Source: an uncultured Opitutia bacterium (lineage in GTDB: Bacteria; Verrucomicrobiota; Verrucomicrobiia; Opitutales; Opitutaceae). From it: DNA of 43,998 bases. The stretch covers positions 1 to 43,998 of the forward strand of contig CAIQKQ010000037.1 in NCBI GenBank assembly GCA_903872425.1, read 5' to 3'. Both the position numbers and the translations under genes were made by a program. The notes beneath the pieces are model-generated. The model saw only the letters and a list, made by a program, of their open reading frames with translations, did not search any database and was not told the DNA's origin. Below, piece by piece: positions 15,634-22,918 of the stretch. The stretch's first letter is position 1, and each line of letters opens with the position of its first letter.

Positions 15634-17664
15634 TTAGGCCGCAAGTGCGGATGGCTGCGGGGAGGGTGGTACCGCTTCCGAGATGGCGCCAAGTTTGTCC
15701 TTATGCTGCGGAAGAAGCCCTTCGATCATGGACTTCAGCGCGGGGAGATAGATCGGTTTGATCAGGTAATCGTCCATGCCGGCCGCGAGGCATTTCTCTC
15801 GCGTACCGACGGCGGTAAGCGCACTGACGGCCACAATAGGCGTGTGCTGACCGGCGGGCTCTTGGGCACGAATGAGGCGGGCGGCGGCGAAACCGTCCAT
15901 GTCGGGCATCTCAAGGTCGGTGAAGATGACCGCGTAACGGTTTTGCGCAGCGAGCTGAACGGCCTCAGGGCCGCTGGAGGCAAGGTCGGCGGCGAGACCG
16001 AGGCGGCGCAGCATGACCTTAAGCAGCTCGCGGTTGAGCTTGATATCGTCCACCACGAGAACGCTGTTCCAGACCGGAAAGGGAGACGCCGTGATGACCG
16101 GCTTGGCGCCGGGCGCGGTGAGGGCGACGCAATTGGTCTCAAGACGTAAGGTGAACGTGGTGCCGACGTTGACAGTGCTGTGCAGGCTGAGCTGGCCGCC
16201 CATCATGTCGCTAAGACGTTTGCAGATCGCGAGGCCGAGTCCGTTGCCGCCATGATGACGGGTGGTGGAGGCGTCGGCCTGCGTAAAGGCTTGGAAGAGC
16301 TGCGGGATTTTATCGGCGGGGATGCCGATGCCGGTGTCCACGACGGCGAGGAGCAGTTCGCCGTGGTCGAGACGGCCGGTGGCGGGGAACCAGTCGGCTT
16401 TAACGCTCACACTGCCTTGCGCGGTGAACTTCACGGCGTTGGAGACAAGATTGGTTATGATCTGCCGCACACGGGTCGGGTCGCCATAGAGGGTGAGCGC
16501 TGCCGGGAGGTTGTTTTCAAAATTCAGCTGCAGCCCCTTCTCTTGAGCGCGACCGGTCATTAATTCCATGACCGAGTGGACAAGCAGCGCGGGCGACCAG
16601 CTGATGTGTTCCAGTTTCAGTTTGCCGCTTTCGACCCGGGTGTAATCTAGGATATCATTTAGCAACTCGATTAAGTTGGCCCCGGCGCGGTTGATGGTGT
16701 CCACGTGGCGGCGCTGGGTGGGGTCGAGCGGTGTGTCGGTGAGAACGCTGGCAAACCCAAGGATGGCACTGAGGGGCGTGCGTACTTCATGGCTCATCAA
16801 GGCGAGAAACTCGCTTTTAGCTGCACTGGCCGAAACGGCAACCTCACTGGCTTGTTCGAGTCGCTCCTGAGTCTGCCGACGCTCTTCGATCTCGGCGGCG
16901 AGAAACGCGTTGAGCGTGCTACTGGAGAGCAAAATGACGTTGAGCACAACGGCGATGCCGAGACAAAACGCACGCGCGCCGCCAATGCCAGTCAGCCAAC
17001 TTTTAGCCGGATAATCTATTCCCACGGCAGCCTCCACCTTGCCGTCTTGGCCAAAGATCGGCGTGAAGGAGGACACCCAAATACCCCAACGGTCGAGCAT
17101 GATGTTGGACTCAAAGACGACTTTGCCCGCCAGCGCTTCGTAGAACTTTGGGGTGGCTTCCGCATAGAGCTCCCCGATGGGGGTGCGCTGCTCGCGCTCA
17201 CCTTCAAATTTTCCATTGTGGTCGTAATCGGTCTCGGAGTCCACGATCAGGCGGATTTTGCCGTCTTTGTCCTGGCGGAAGGTGTAGATGTCGGCCACGA
17301 CGGGATTAGCAGCCAGCCACGTCTTCTCGTGTTCAATCAACTCAAGATAATGCGGATCATTGGCTGTCGTCTCAAGGGTGATGTCCTCGTGGCCGTGTTG
17401 GCGGAATTCCGTAGCGTAGATCGGGCCAAAGCCGGCGAAAAGTTTTTCGAGCTCTTGTACGCGGTCTTGGGCGGCCCATTCGGCGACTACGCCGCCAGCC
17501 ACGACGATCAGGGCGGCGGCGACAAAGGACCGGCGCGGGGTGCGGAACTGCGGGCCGCGGCGGCGGATGAGCCGCTGAATCCAAAAACATCCCGCCGCGA
17601 CCAGCAGGGCCAGCAGGATGAAGTCCAGCCGGTAGAGGAGAATGTAATAAATAACTTTGGACAT
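15634..17664 (-). CDS. hybrid sensor histidine kinase with periplasmic sensor domain
   Basis: This 676-residue protein has two N-terminal hydrophobic segments (about 5-28 and 46-62), a periplasmic sensor of about 160 residues, a third helix (about 228-250) and a short coiled linker. It then has a HisKA domain with phospho-acceptor His292 in SHEVRTPL, an HATPase domain with DTGIGIP (443-449) and GLGLAI, and a C-terminal receiver with acidic pair Asp539-Asp540, phospho-Asp583 in FTDLEMPDMDG and Lys in LIKPI. The sensor holds an Asp-rich loop (DYDHNGKFEGE, near 146-156) that looks like a partial EF-hand. There is no HPt domain and no separate response regulator or HPt gene in the window, so its output is unknown. 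The start at 17664 puts the first helix at the N-terminus. Confidence 0.93.
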   Translation of the reverse strand: MSKVIYYILLYRLDFILLALLVAAGCFWIQRLIRRRGPQFRTPRRSFVAAALIVVAGGVVAEWAAQDRVQELEKLFAGFGPIYATEFRQHGHEDITLETTANDPHYLELIEHEKTWLAANPVVADIYTFRQDKDGKIRLIVDSETDYDHNGKFEGEREQRTPIGELYAEATPKFYEALAGKVVFESNIMLDRWGIWVSSFTPIFGQDGKVEAAVGIDYPAKSWLTGIGGARAFCLGIAVVLNVILLSSSTLNAFLAAEIEERRQTQERLEQASEVAVSASAAKSEFLALMSHEVRTPLSAILGFASVLTDTPLDPTQRRHVDTINRAGANLIELLNDILDYTRVESGKLKLEHISWSPALLVHSVMELMTGRAQEKGLQLNFENNLPAALTLYGDPTRVRQIITNLVSNAVKFTAQGSVSVKADWFPATGRLDHGELLLAVVDTGIGIPADKIPQLFQAFTQADASTTRHHGGNGLGLAICKRLSDMMGGQLSLHSTVNVGTTFTLRLETNCVALTAPGAKPVITASPFPVWNSVLVVDDIKLNRELLKVMLRRLGLAADLASSGPEAVQLAAQNRYAVIFTDLEMPDMDGFAAARLIRAQEPAGQHTPIVAVSALTAVGTREKCLAAGMDDYLIKPIYLPALKSMIEGLLPQHKDKLGAISEAVPPSPQPSALAA

Positions 17665-18396
17665 GGCGGGTGCCGTGACGCATCCGTGCCTGGCAACGCC
17701 AAGAGGCTTGGTCACAAATGGCGTAGTGACGCGACTCCCACATATCGGCTGTTTTGAGGACGGGATTAAGGGAAAAGAATGTCACTCGTACAGCCGGCAT
17801 CCGACAGCGGCCCGGTCATACTTGTTAACCTAACCTCCACACCAAAGATAGACTCATATGCCGGCTCCGACCTGAGAGCCGAATCATGCCCAGCGTTTAG
17901 ACAATTAACACTCCCGGACGATCAGGAGCGAGCCAAAGCAAAAGCGCCGCGGGTACTTTAGCCCACTGCTCGCCGAGCATATCGACGAGGTTGACCACGG
18001 CCTGCCGGGTGACAGCGCGGCGTGACAAAATGAGTGACTGCGACGTGCCGTGGATCGCGAGTGCTGCCGTTTCAGTGAAGCTCGCGACCGGTTCAACTAT
18101 CGCCGTCGTGTACCGTACAGACGAAGCGTATCTCGTCGGGTGCGAACGCAAAACTGACGCCGCTGAGTTCAGCGAATTGGTGTACTGGCTGGGGCGATGA
18201 TCAGCGCGCCGGTATAGTCCACGGTTAAGCAGGCACCGCCAAAGCTGCGGTGGCTGTCGAACCTCTAGAACGAGCTGCGAACACCAGAGCTCCGCAAGCG
18301 CACGAAACCGTCAGACCATCGCCGAGCACAATACGAAAAAAGCCCGACGCAGAGGCAGTACTACCTGATTTCGCCGAGCATGCGCTGGCGGTCGGC
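17665..18396. other. 732-bp stretch without a convincing gene
   Basis: This region lies between the start of the kinase gene and the end of tsf. It holds short overlapping open frames on both strands (17991-18200 plus, 69 codons; 17897-18151 minus, 84 codons), but none has a recognisable domain or start context. By eye it is less GC-rich than its neighbours. I found no tRNA clover-leaf or T-loop with matching stem. The right end holds the probable tsf terminator (18336-18396) and the left end should hold the kinase promoter. It may be a decayed gene. Confidence 0.5.
18336..18396 (-). terminator. probable terminator after tsf
   Basis: Immediately after the tsf stop (18397-18399, minus strand), a GCCGAC arm can pair with GTCGGGC directly before a run of six T (A-run 18336-18341). 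An inner small hairpin around AGGTA/TGCCT would shorten the loop. The structure is imperfect, but the T-run placement right after the GC arm fits an intrinsic terminator for the rpsB-tsf unit. Confidence 0.45.
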
Positions 18397-18990
18397 TCAA
18401 GTGCCGAGTTGGTACCGAACGAAGCGGCGAATCTGAATATTCTCCCCAGTCTTCGCAATCCGGTCGGTGAGCATTTCTTTCACCGTTTTTTCCGGTACCT
18501 TCACGAAGGGCTGGTCGAGGAGTGCAACTGTCGAATAATATTTCTCAATCTTGCCCTCGACGATTTTTTGCACGGCGGCGGGCGGTTTGCCCTCGACCTG
18601 CGCAGCGGCAATCTCGCGCTCTTTGGCGAGGTCGGCCTCAGGCACCTCGTCGCGGCTAACGCACAGGGGGCTGGCGGCAGCGATATGAAGACAGAGATCG
18701 CGCACGAACGCCTTAAAGTCTTCATTGCGGGCAACAAAGTCAGTCTCACAGTTGACCTCGATCATGACGCCAACCTTACCACCGAGGTGGATATAGCTCT
18801 CAATGAGGCCCTCCTTCGCGGAGCGCCCGGACAGCTTGTCCACCTTGGCGCCAAGTTTTTTACGCAGGATTGTGATGGCCTCGTCGGTGTTGCCGTGGGC
18901 GTCGGCGAGGGCTTTTTTGCAATCCATCAGGCCGGCGCCGGTCTTCTCGCGAAGGGCGCTGACCATCTGGGCGGTAATGACGTTGCTCAT
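18397..18990 (-). CDS. tsf: translation elongation factor Ts
   Basis: This 197-residue EF-Ts catalyses GDP release from EF-Tu in the cytoplasm. The N-terminal UBA-like domain reads ITAQMVSALREKTGAGLMDC, followed by CKKAL. The core has the conserved NCETDFVARN motif (about residues 80-89) and the C-terminal module VKEMLTDRIAKTGENIQIRRF. The length matches the short form with a single core domain (as in Thermus) and not the roughly 280-residue form of E. coli. It lies 35 bases after rpsB, the standard rpsB-tsf pair. pyrH, which often follows, is absent and a probable terminator follows instead. Confidence 0.97.
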   Translation of the reverse strand: MSNVITAQMVSALREKTGAGLMDCKKALADAHGNTDEAITILRKKLGAKVDKLSGRSAKEGLIESYIHLGGKVGVMIEVNCETDFVARNEDFKAFVRDLCLHIAAASPLCVSRDEVPEADLAKEREIAAAQVEGKPPAAVQKIVEGKIEKYYSTVALLDQPFVKVPEKTVKEMLTDRIAKTGENIQIRRFVRYQLGT

Positions 18991-19025
18991 GGGAAAATAA
19001 AAAAGCGGGATGAAGGACGCGCGAC

Positions 19026-19925
19026 TTAGGCCTTGGGCGCGGCAATTTTCTTGCGGGCGGGCGCCTTTTTCTTGGGCGCAGGTGCCTCACCCTCGACCTC
19101 AGCGACGAGCTCGGCGGGAAGCGAAACTTTGGACAGATCCACTTCGCCCTCGGGGGCGATAGCGATGCCGGCCGATTCGGCGACCTCGGCCGTTGCAGCC
19201 GCAAGGTCTGCCTGACCGCGGGCGGCGCGGCGGCTGTCGCGTTGGGCCAAGCCGGACTGAATCGCGCCGATGACCGCCTCGACGATAATACGTATAGATT
19301 TTACCGCATCGTCATTGCCGGGAATGGGGTGCGAAAGTTTCGTCGGGTCGGAGTTGGTGTCCACTAGGCCGATGCAGGGGATGTTGCTGCGCTCGGCCTC
19401 AGCAACGGCGATGGCCTCGTGGGAGGCGTCGACGATGAACATGGCCGCGGGCAGATTGGGCATCTCGAGGATGCCGGAGAAATTTTTGGTCATACGGACC
19501 ATCTCGCGGCGGATTGAGGCCTGCTCCTTGCCGGCGAGCTTGGCCATCTCGCCATTGGTCTCCATCGTCTGATATTTTTTAAACTTGGCGATGGACTTCT
19601 TCACCGTGGCGAAATTGGTGAGCGTGCCACCAAGCCAACGGTCCACGCAGAAAGGCATATTGGTGGTGTTGGCGGCTTCGCGGATGATCTCGCGGGCCTG
19701 CTTCTTGGTGCCGACGAGTAGCACCTGACCGCCGCTGGCGACCGTGTCCTCCAGGAAAGATGAAGCCTTAGCGAGGAGCTCGTGGGTCTTGCCGAGGTCA
19801 ATGATCGTGATGCCTTGGCGATGGTCGAAAACGTAGGGCTTGGAGCGGGGATTCCAGCGTTTGGTCTGGTGGCCGAAGTGAACGCCGGCGTCGAGGAGGT
19901 CTTTGGGAGTGATGGCGAGGGACAT
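19026..19925 (-). CDS. rpsB: 30S ribosomal protein S2
   Basis: This 299-residue S2 has the family start ITPKDLLDAGVHFGHQTKRWNP and downstream motifs RWLGGTLTNF and the DTNSDP region. The conserved core ends near residue 230. The remaining about 65 residues form an extension rich in Ala, Glu, Pro and Lys, ending in a basic tail (APKKKAPARKKIAAPKA), longer than in E. coli S2 (241 residues). It is first in the rpsB-tsf unit. Two perfect hairpins lie in its upstream leader (19944-20041), possible sites for autoregulation. Confidence 0.97.
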   Translation of the reverse strand: MSLAITPKDLLDAGVHFGHQTKRWNPRSKPYVFDHRQGITIIDLGKTHELLAKASSFLEDTVASGGQVLLVGTKKQAREIIREAANTTNMPFCVDRWLGGTLTNFATVKKSIAKFKKYQTMETNGEMAKLAGKEQASIRREMVRMTKNFSGILEMPNLPAAMFIVDASHEAIAVAEAERSNIPCIGLVDTNSDPTKLSHPIPGNDDAVKSIRIIVEAVIGAIQSGLAQRDSRRAARGQADLAAATAEVAESAGIAIAPEGEVDLSKVSLPAELVAEVEGEAPAPKKKAPARKKIAAPKA

Positions 19926-19943
19926 GTTTGTCGGGTGATCTCA

Positions 19944-20041
19944 GGTGTCGAACGACACCCAGGACGGCTGGTAGGCCGCCTTGCGATCGGAGTTTGGTGG
20001 TAGTGGTTGAGTTTTGAGTTGGCTCTTTCGAGAGAAAGAGC
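19944..20041 (-). promoter_or_regulatory. rpsB leader with two perfect hairpins
   Basis: Upstream of the rpsB ATG (19925) on the minus strand are two perfect stem-loops. One is a 7-bp stem with a 2-base spacer (19944-19950 with 19953-19959), 18 bases before the ATG. The other is an 8-bp stem with a 4-base loop (20022-20029 with 20034-20041). S2 is known in several bacteria to repress its own mRNA through a leader structure; these hairpins are candidates for that, not proof. Neither has a T-run, so they are not terminators. Confidence 0.5.
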
Positions 20042-20095
20042 GTTCCAGCACAGAGACTCGTCCGACCGCTGGCAAGCGCGAAGTTTGACCGTAAA

Positions 20096-20569
20096 TCAAC
20101 CGCCGCCTTGCGCGATACCTACCTGTCGGAGCGCCTCGTAGGTGGCAATCCCGGCGGCGGTGCTGAGGTTGAGCGAACGAAGCTCCGCGTTCGCATGGGG
20201 GATCGTCACGCGTTGCGCCGCGCCGACCTCAGTGTGTAGCCAGTCAGGTGCACCGGAGCCTTCGTTGCCAAAAACGAGCCCGTCACCATCAGCGTAGCGC
20301 GGGGCCCAAAAGCTTTGCTCCGCCTTAGTCGTGAACAACCACAGGCGCGCAGGCGCGTATGGGCTGGCGCGAAACGCGGCCCAGTCGGCGTGCTCATGCA
20401 CGTCGAGTGATTTCCAGTAATCCATGCCAGCGCGTCGGAGGTTGCGGTCATCGATGACAAAACCGAGCGGGTGGACGAGGTGCAACCGTGTGCGAGTGAG
20501 CGCACACATCCGGCCGACGTTGCCGGTGTTGGGCGCGATCTCAGGCTGGAAGAGGACGACGTGGAGCAT
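20096..20569 (-). CDS. trmL: tRNA (cytidine(34)-2'-O)-methyltransferase
   Basis: This 157-residue SPOUT methyltransferase would 2'-O-methylate the wobble base of leucine tRNAs using SAM. The three SPOUT motifs are visible: FQPEIAPNTGNVGRMCALT at the N-terminus, FGNEGSGAPDWL in the middle and LRSLNLSTAAGIATYEALRQ forming the C-terminal trefoil knot. The length matches E. coli TrmL (157). I use the ATG at 20569; a TTG four codons upstream is less likely. It lies between rpsB and smpB but is probably a separate unit. Confidence 0.93.
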   Translation of the reverse strand: MLHVVLFQPEIAPNTGNVGRMCALTRTRLHLVHPLGFVIDDRNLRRAGMDYWKSLDVHEHADWAAFRASPYAPARLWLFTTKAEQSFWAPRYADGDGLVFGNEGSGAPDWLHTEVGAAQRVTIPHANAELRSLNLSTAAGIATYEALRQVGIAQGGG

Positions 20570-20652
20570 GGGTGGTCTCAAATATTCGTGTACCCAAAAT
20601 ACGTTTGCAGCAGGAAACCGAGAAACCGGGAACGGACGAAATTCATGACATC

Positions 20653-20677
20653 CTCGATTCCTGCGTTAACAATCGAG
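20653..20677. other. inverted repeat between smpB and trmL
   Basis: Perfect 7-bp arms (20653-20659 and 20671-20677) flank an 11-base loop between the smpB stop and the trmL start. No T-run follows on either strand. It could be a weak transcript-end structure or a protein site. The surrounding 146-bp gap is too short for tmRNA, which often neighbours smpB. Confidence 0.35.
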
Positions 20678-20715
20678 CACAGCTTGCGGCCACGAACGCG
20701 CACTTTTCCTGCGCC

Positions 20716-21192
20716 TCAGCGGCGGCGGTTTTTCATCTCGAGGTCCAGCTCGCGGGCGACCACGCGTTTTTTCAGGTCGTCGCGTTTGTCGTAGTTTTTT
20801 TTGCCGGAACAGAGGCCTAGCTCTACTTTAACCAGTGCCTCCTTGAAGTACATCCGAAGTGGCACGAGCGCGCGCCCGCCCAGAGCGAGTGCCTCGCCAA
20901 TTTTTCGGATCTGGTGCGCGTGAAGGAGGAGCTTGCGAGTGCGGCGCGGGACATGATTCGCGGTGTTGCCAAACGCGTAGGCCTCGATGTGGGCGTTGTG
21001 TAGCCACAACTCGCCTTTCTCGAAACGGCCAAAAGCGTCGGCGATTTGCGCACGGCCAGCCCGGATGGACTTCACCTCCGTGCCCTTGAGCGCGATTCCG
21101 GCCTCGAATTTTTCCTCAACGAAGTAGTCGTGACGCGCCTTGGCGTTGCGGATCTCGGTGTGGCGGGCGGAATCTGGTTTCGGGGCGGGCAT
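20716..21192 (-). CDS. smpB: SsrA-binding protein SmpB
   Basis: This 158-residue protein binds tmRNA and delivers it to stalled ribosomes for trans-translation. Family motifs are KARHDYFVEEKFEAGIALKG, TEVKSIRAGRAQIADAF, the central NTANHVPRRTRKLLLH and the basic C-terminal tail KKNYDKRDDLKKRVVARE, which enters the mRNA channel. Length is normal. It lies 59 bases downstream of rpoZ on the same strand and is probably co-transcribed with it. No tmRNA gene is in the window. Confidence 0.97.
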   Translation of the reverse strand: MPAPKPDSARHTEIRNAKARHDYFVEEKFEAGIALKGTEVKSIRAGRAQIADAFGRFEKGELWLHNAHIEAYAFGNTANHVPRRTRKLLLHAHQIRKIGEALALGGRALVPLRMYFKEALVKVELGLCSGKKNYDKRDDLKKRVVARELDLEMKNRRR

Positions 21193-21251
21193 GGCAGGCC
21201 ACGGCGCGGACGGACGCCATGATGTATTACACGCTCCTGTCCTGACCGACC

Positions 21252-21452
21252 TCAGTCTTGGCCGGCCTCGTAAGAAATTTTGCCCTCGATGATCTCTCGT
21301 AGGGCGATGTCCTCGGGCGCGAGCTTCTCAAGCGATTCCACAAGGGCGCGGGCGCCACGACGTAGCTGCTTTACGCGGCGCGAGACCACGTTGATGAGAA
21401 TGTTGGCGTCGGGAATAACTTTGTGCGCTTCTTTCAGGTAGTCGTCTCGCAT
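21252..21452 (-). CDS. rpoZ: RNA polymerase omega subunit
   Basis: This 66-residue protein matches the short omega subunit, which helps fold and assemble the beta' subunit of RNA polymerase. The N-terminal helix carries IPDANILINVVSRRVKQL, followed by a GARALV segment and the conserved ALREIIEGKISYE end. Length is typical of compact omega proteins. It is followed by smpB and preceded by a candidate sigma-70-type promoter at 21485-21516. Confidence 0.9.
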   Translation of the reverse strand: MRDDYLKEAHKVIPDANILINVVSRRVKQLRRGARALVESLEKLAPEDIALREIIEGKISYEAGQD

Positions 21453-21484
21453 GGCAGGCGTGGGTTGGTTAAATTGAGCGAAGG

Positions 21485-21516
21485 GTTATATTCACGGCGC
21501 ATGAGGCCGCGGTCAA
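21485..21516 (-). promoter_or_regulatory. candidate promoter of rpoZ-smpB
   Basis: On the minus strand, TTGACC (21511-21516) and TATAAC (21485-21490) match the -35 and -10 consensus at five of six bases each. The 20-base spacer is longer than the usual 16-18, so activity is uncertain. It lies 33 bases upstream of the rpoZ ATG. Confidence 0.4.
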
Positions 21517-21566
21517 GGTAAATTCCAAAGCCACTCCTACCCTCATGAGCTTGGCTAATCGACGCG

Positions 21567-22241
21567 TTACTGCGCCGGCAACTCGGCCTGCGTCCACTCG
21601 CTCTTGCGGTCGGCAGTGGCAGCGTGGATTTCCTTGACCTTGTCGACCGACACCGGCCCAGAAGTATTACCGAAGGCTTGGCGGACGTAAGTCAGAGCGT
21701 AGGCAATTTTATCATCCTTCCAGAGATAAGGTGCGGCGGAAAACGCCGGCATCTTGTTGCTGGAGGTAAAAGCCTCGCCTTTGACGGCGATCTGGTCCTT
21801 GAGGCCATGGAGGAGGACGCGGATAAGACGCTCCTCGCTGCCATTAACCCATTCGGAACCGGCGAGCGGAGGAAACGCGCCGGGCTGACCCAAGCCGGCC
21901 GGACCGTGGCACTGAATGCAAGTTTGCGCGTAGGCCGACTGCCCTTTGGCAATCATTTCGGGTACGGTCAGCTCGACCGAAACATTGGAGGAAGCCTTTG
22001 GGTCGATTTGCCCATTGTAGACCAACGGGTCGAAACCACCGCGGTTATGGACGAGAAAAATACAACAGAACAAGATCAACCCCGACATGAAGCCGAGCAG
22101 CATGAGAGGCGCGAACGCATAGCCACCGGGCTCGGGCTGCGGTTTCTCTTGCAGCAGGCGGGCGTGAACACGTTGCACACTGTCGTCTGAAACGGCAGCC
22201 GACTCTAGTCGCGGATCGTGGCCTGAGAAAGGGGCGCTCAT
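21567..22241 (-). CDS. CcoP-like mono-heme membrane cytochrome c
   Basis: A 224-residue protein with one N-terminal membrane helix (about residues 42-64), then a periplasmic cytochrome c domain with heme motif CIQCH (Cys108, Cys111, His112) and a likely axial Met164 in NKMPAFS. The position after subunit II and the layout (cytosolic N-terminus, helix, G-FDPLVYNG stretch, cytochrome) resemble subunit III (CcoP/FixP) of cbb3 oxidases, but real CcoP has two heme motifs and this has one. It overlaps the CcoO-like gene by four bases (ATGA) and is last in the operon. It probably hands electrons between the CcoO-like cytochrome and a soluble carrier or a distant oxidase. Confidence 0.85.
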   Translation of the reverse strand: MSAPFSGHDPRLESAAVSDDSVQRVHARLLQEKPQPEPGGYAFAPLMLLGFMSGLILFCCIFLVHNRGGFDPLVYNGQIDPKASSNVSVELTVPEMIAKGQSAYAQTCIQCHGPAGLGQPGAFPPLAGSEWVNGSEERLIRVLLHGLKDQIAVKGEAFTSSNKMPAFSAAPYLWKDDKIAYALTYVRQAFGNTSGPVSVDKVKEIHAATADRKSEWTQAELPAQ

Positions 22242-22918
22242 TTATGGGCCTCCGGTTTATGCTCAGCTGCGCCGTGTGGAGCGGCGGGCGGCTTGGGCGG
22301 AGTGTTTTTCTGTTTCTCCACCGGATACTCGTAGCTGTCGCGTAGGTTTAGGAGGTAGGCCACGAGCGCTTCGGCCCGGTCGGTCGGGATAATTTCGGAA
22401 CCGGCAGGCACGTTGACCTTGACGCGATCGAGGGCAAGCGGTGAGGGCTGGCCGACAATTTTACGCGTCGTAAAGAGAAACGCGTATGGCGGCATGGTGG
22501 AGCCTTTGGTCTCAATCTGCGGGTTGTAAAGATGGAGATATATCGCGGCGGCGGTGGAATCCCGAGCACCGAAGTTGCGGAGATCTGGGCCGACACGCAG
22601 CTCACCAAGGAGGACACTCTCCTCGCGGATGTAGTCGCGGGCGTAGCTCTCGCGCTCGCCCCATTTGCGAGTGAGGTCGGCAGACGGTTCGCCGCCGCTT
22701 ATTTGTTGCGTGTGACAGTAAGCGCACCCAAGGTCAGCGTAGACCTGCGCGCCTTGCGCGGCGAGACCAGGGACTTGTGCCGGGTAGGCCTTATTGTCCG
22801 TTTCGTCGAAATGCGGTGCGAGACCACCGTAACTGTTAACGTTGCTTAACAGCAGTCCGGCCCAAGAGAACGAGAGAGCGAGGAAGGCCCCGAGAAAAAT
22901 GAGCGTGGCGCGGTTCAT
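22238..22918 (-). CDS. CcoO-like mono-heme cytochrome c (cbb3 subunit II family)
   Basis: This 226-residue protein has an N-terminal signal-anchor (residues 5-25), a heme motif CAYCH (Cys65, Cys68, His69) and the CcoO hallmarks VGPDLRNFG and TMPPYAFLF, with Met142 as the probable axial ligand. The C-terminal 30 residues are rich in Lys, Pro and His. In cbb3 oxidases, subunit II passes electrons to the heme b/b3-CuB subunit I. Here the partner subunit I appears to lack those cofactors, so the electron acceptor is unclear. The gene overlaps its upstream and downstream neighbours by four bases each, so translation is probably coupled. Confidence 0.9.
   Translation of the reverse strand: MNRATLIFLGAFLALSFSWAGLLLSNVNSYGGLAPHFDETDNKAYPAQVPGLAAQGAQVYADLGCAYCHTQQISGGEPSADLTRKWGERESYARDYIREESVLLGELRVGPDLRNFGARDSTAAAIYLHLYNPQIETKGSTMPPYAFLFTTRKIVGQPSPLALDRVKVNVPAGSEIIPTDRAEALVAYLLNLRDSYEYPVEKQKNTPPKPPAAPHGAAEHKPEAHK

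Noticed and set aside
16705-17757. 350-codon open frame on the plus strand
   Set aside because: It is antisense to the sensor kinase and has no recognisable domain.
18040-18110. tRNA-like GGTTCAA motif in the large gap
   Set aside because: The bases on either side cannot form a T-stem and no acceptor stem is present.
17991-18200. 69-codon frame on the plus strand in the large gap
   Set aside because: It has no ribosome site, no family match and overlaps an equally long frame on the other strand, so neither is called a gene.
20582-20715. tmRNA gene next to smpB
   Set aside because: The gap is about 130 bp, too short for tmRNA, and no tRNA-like ends are visible.
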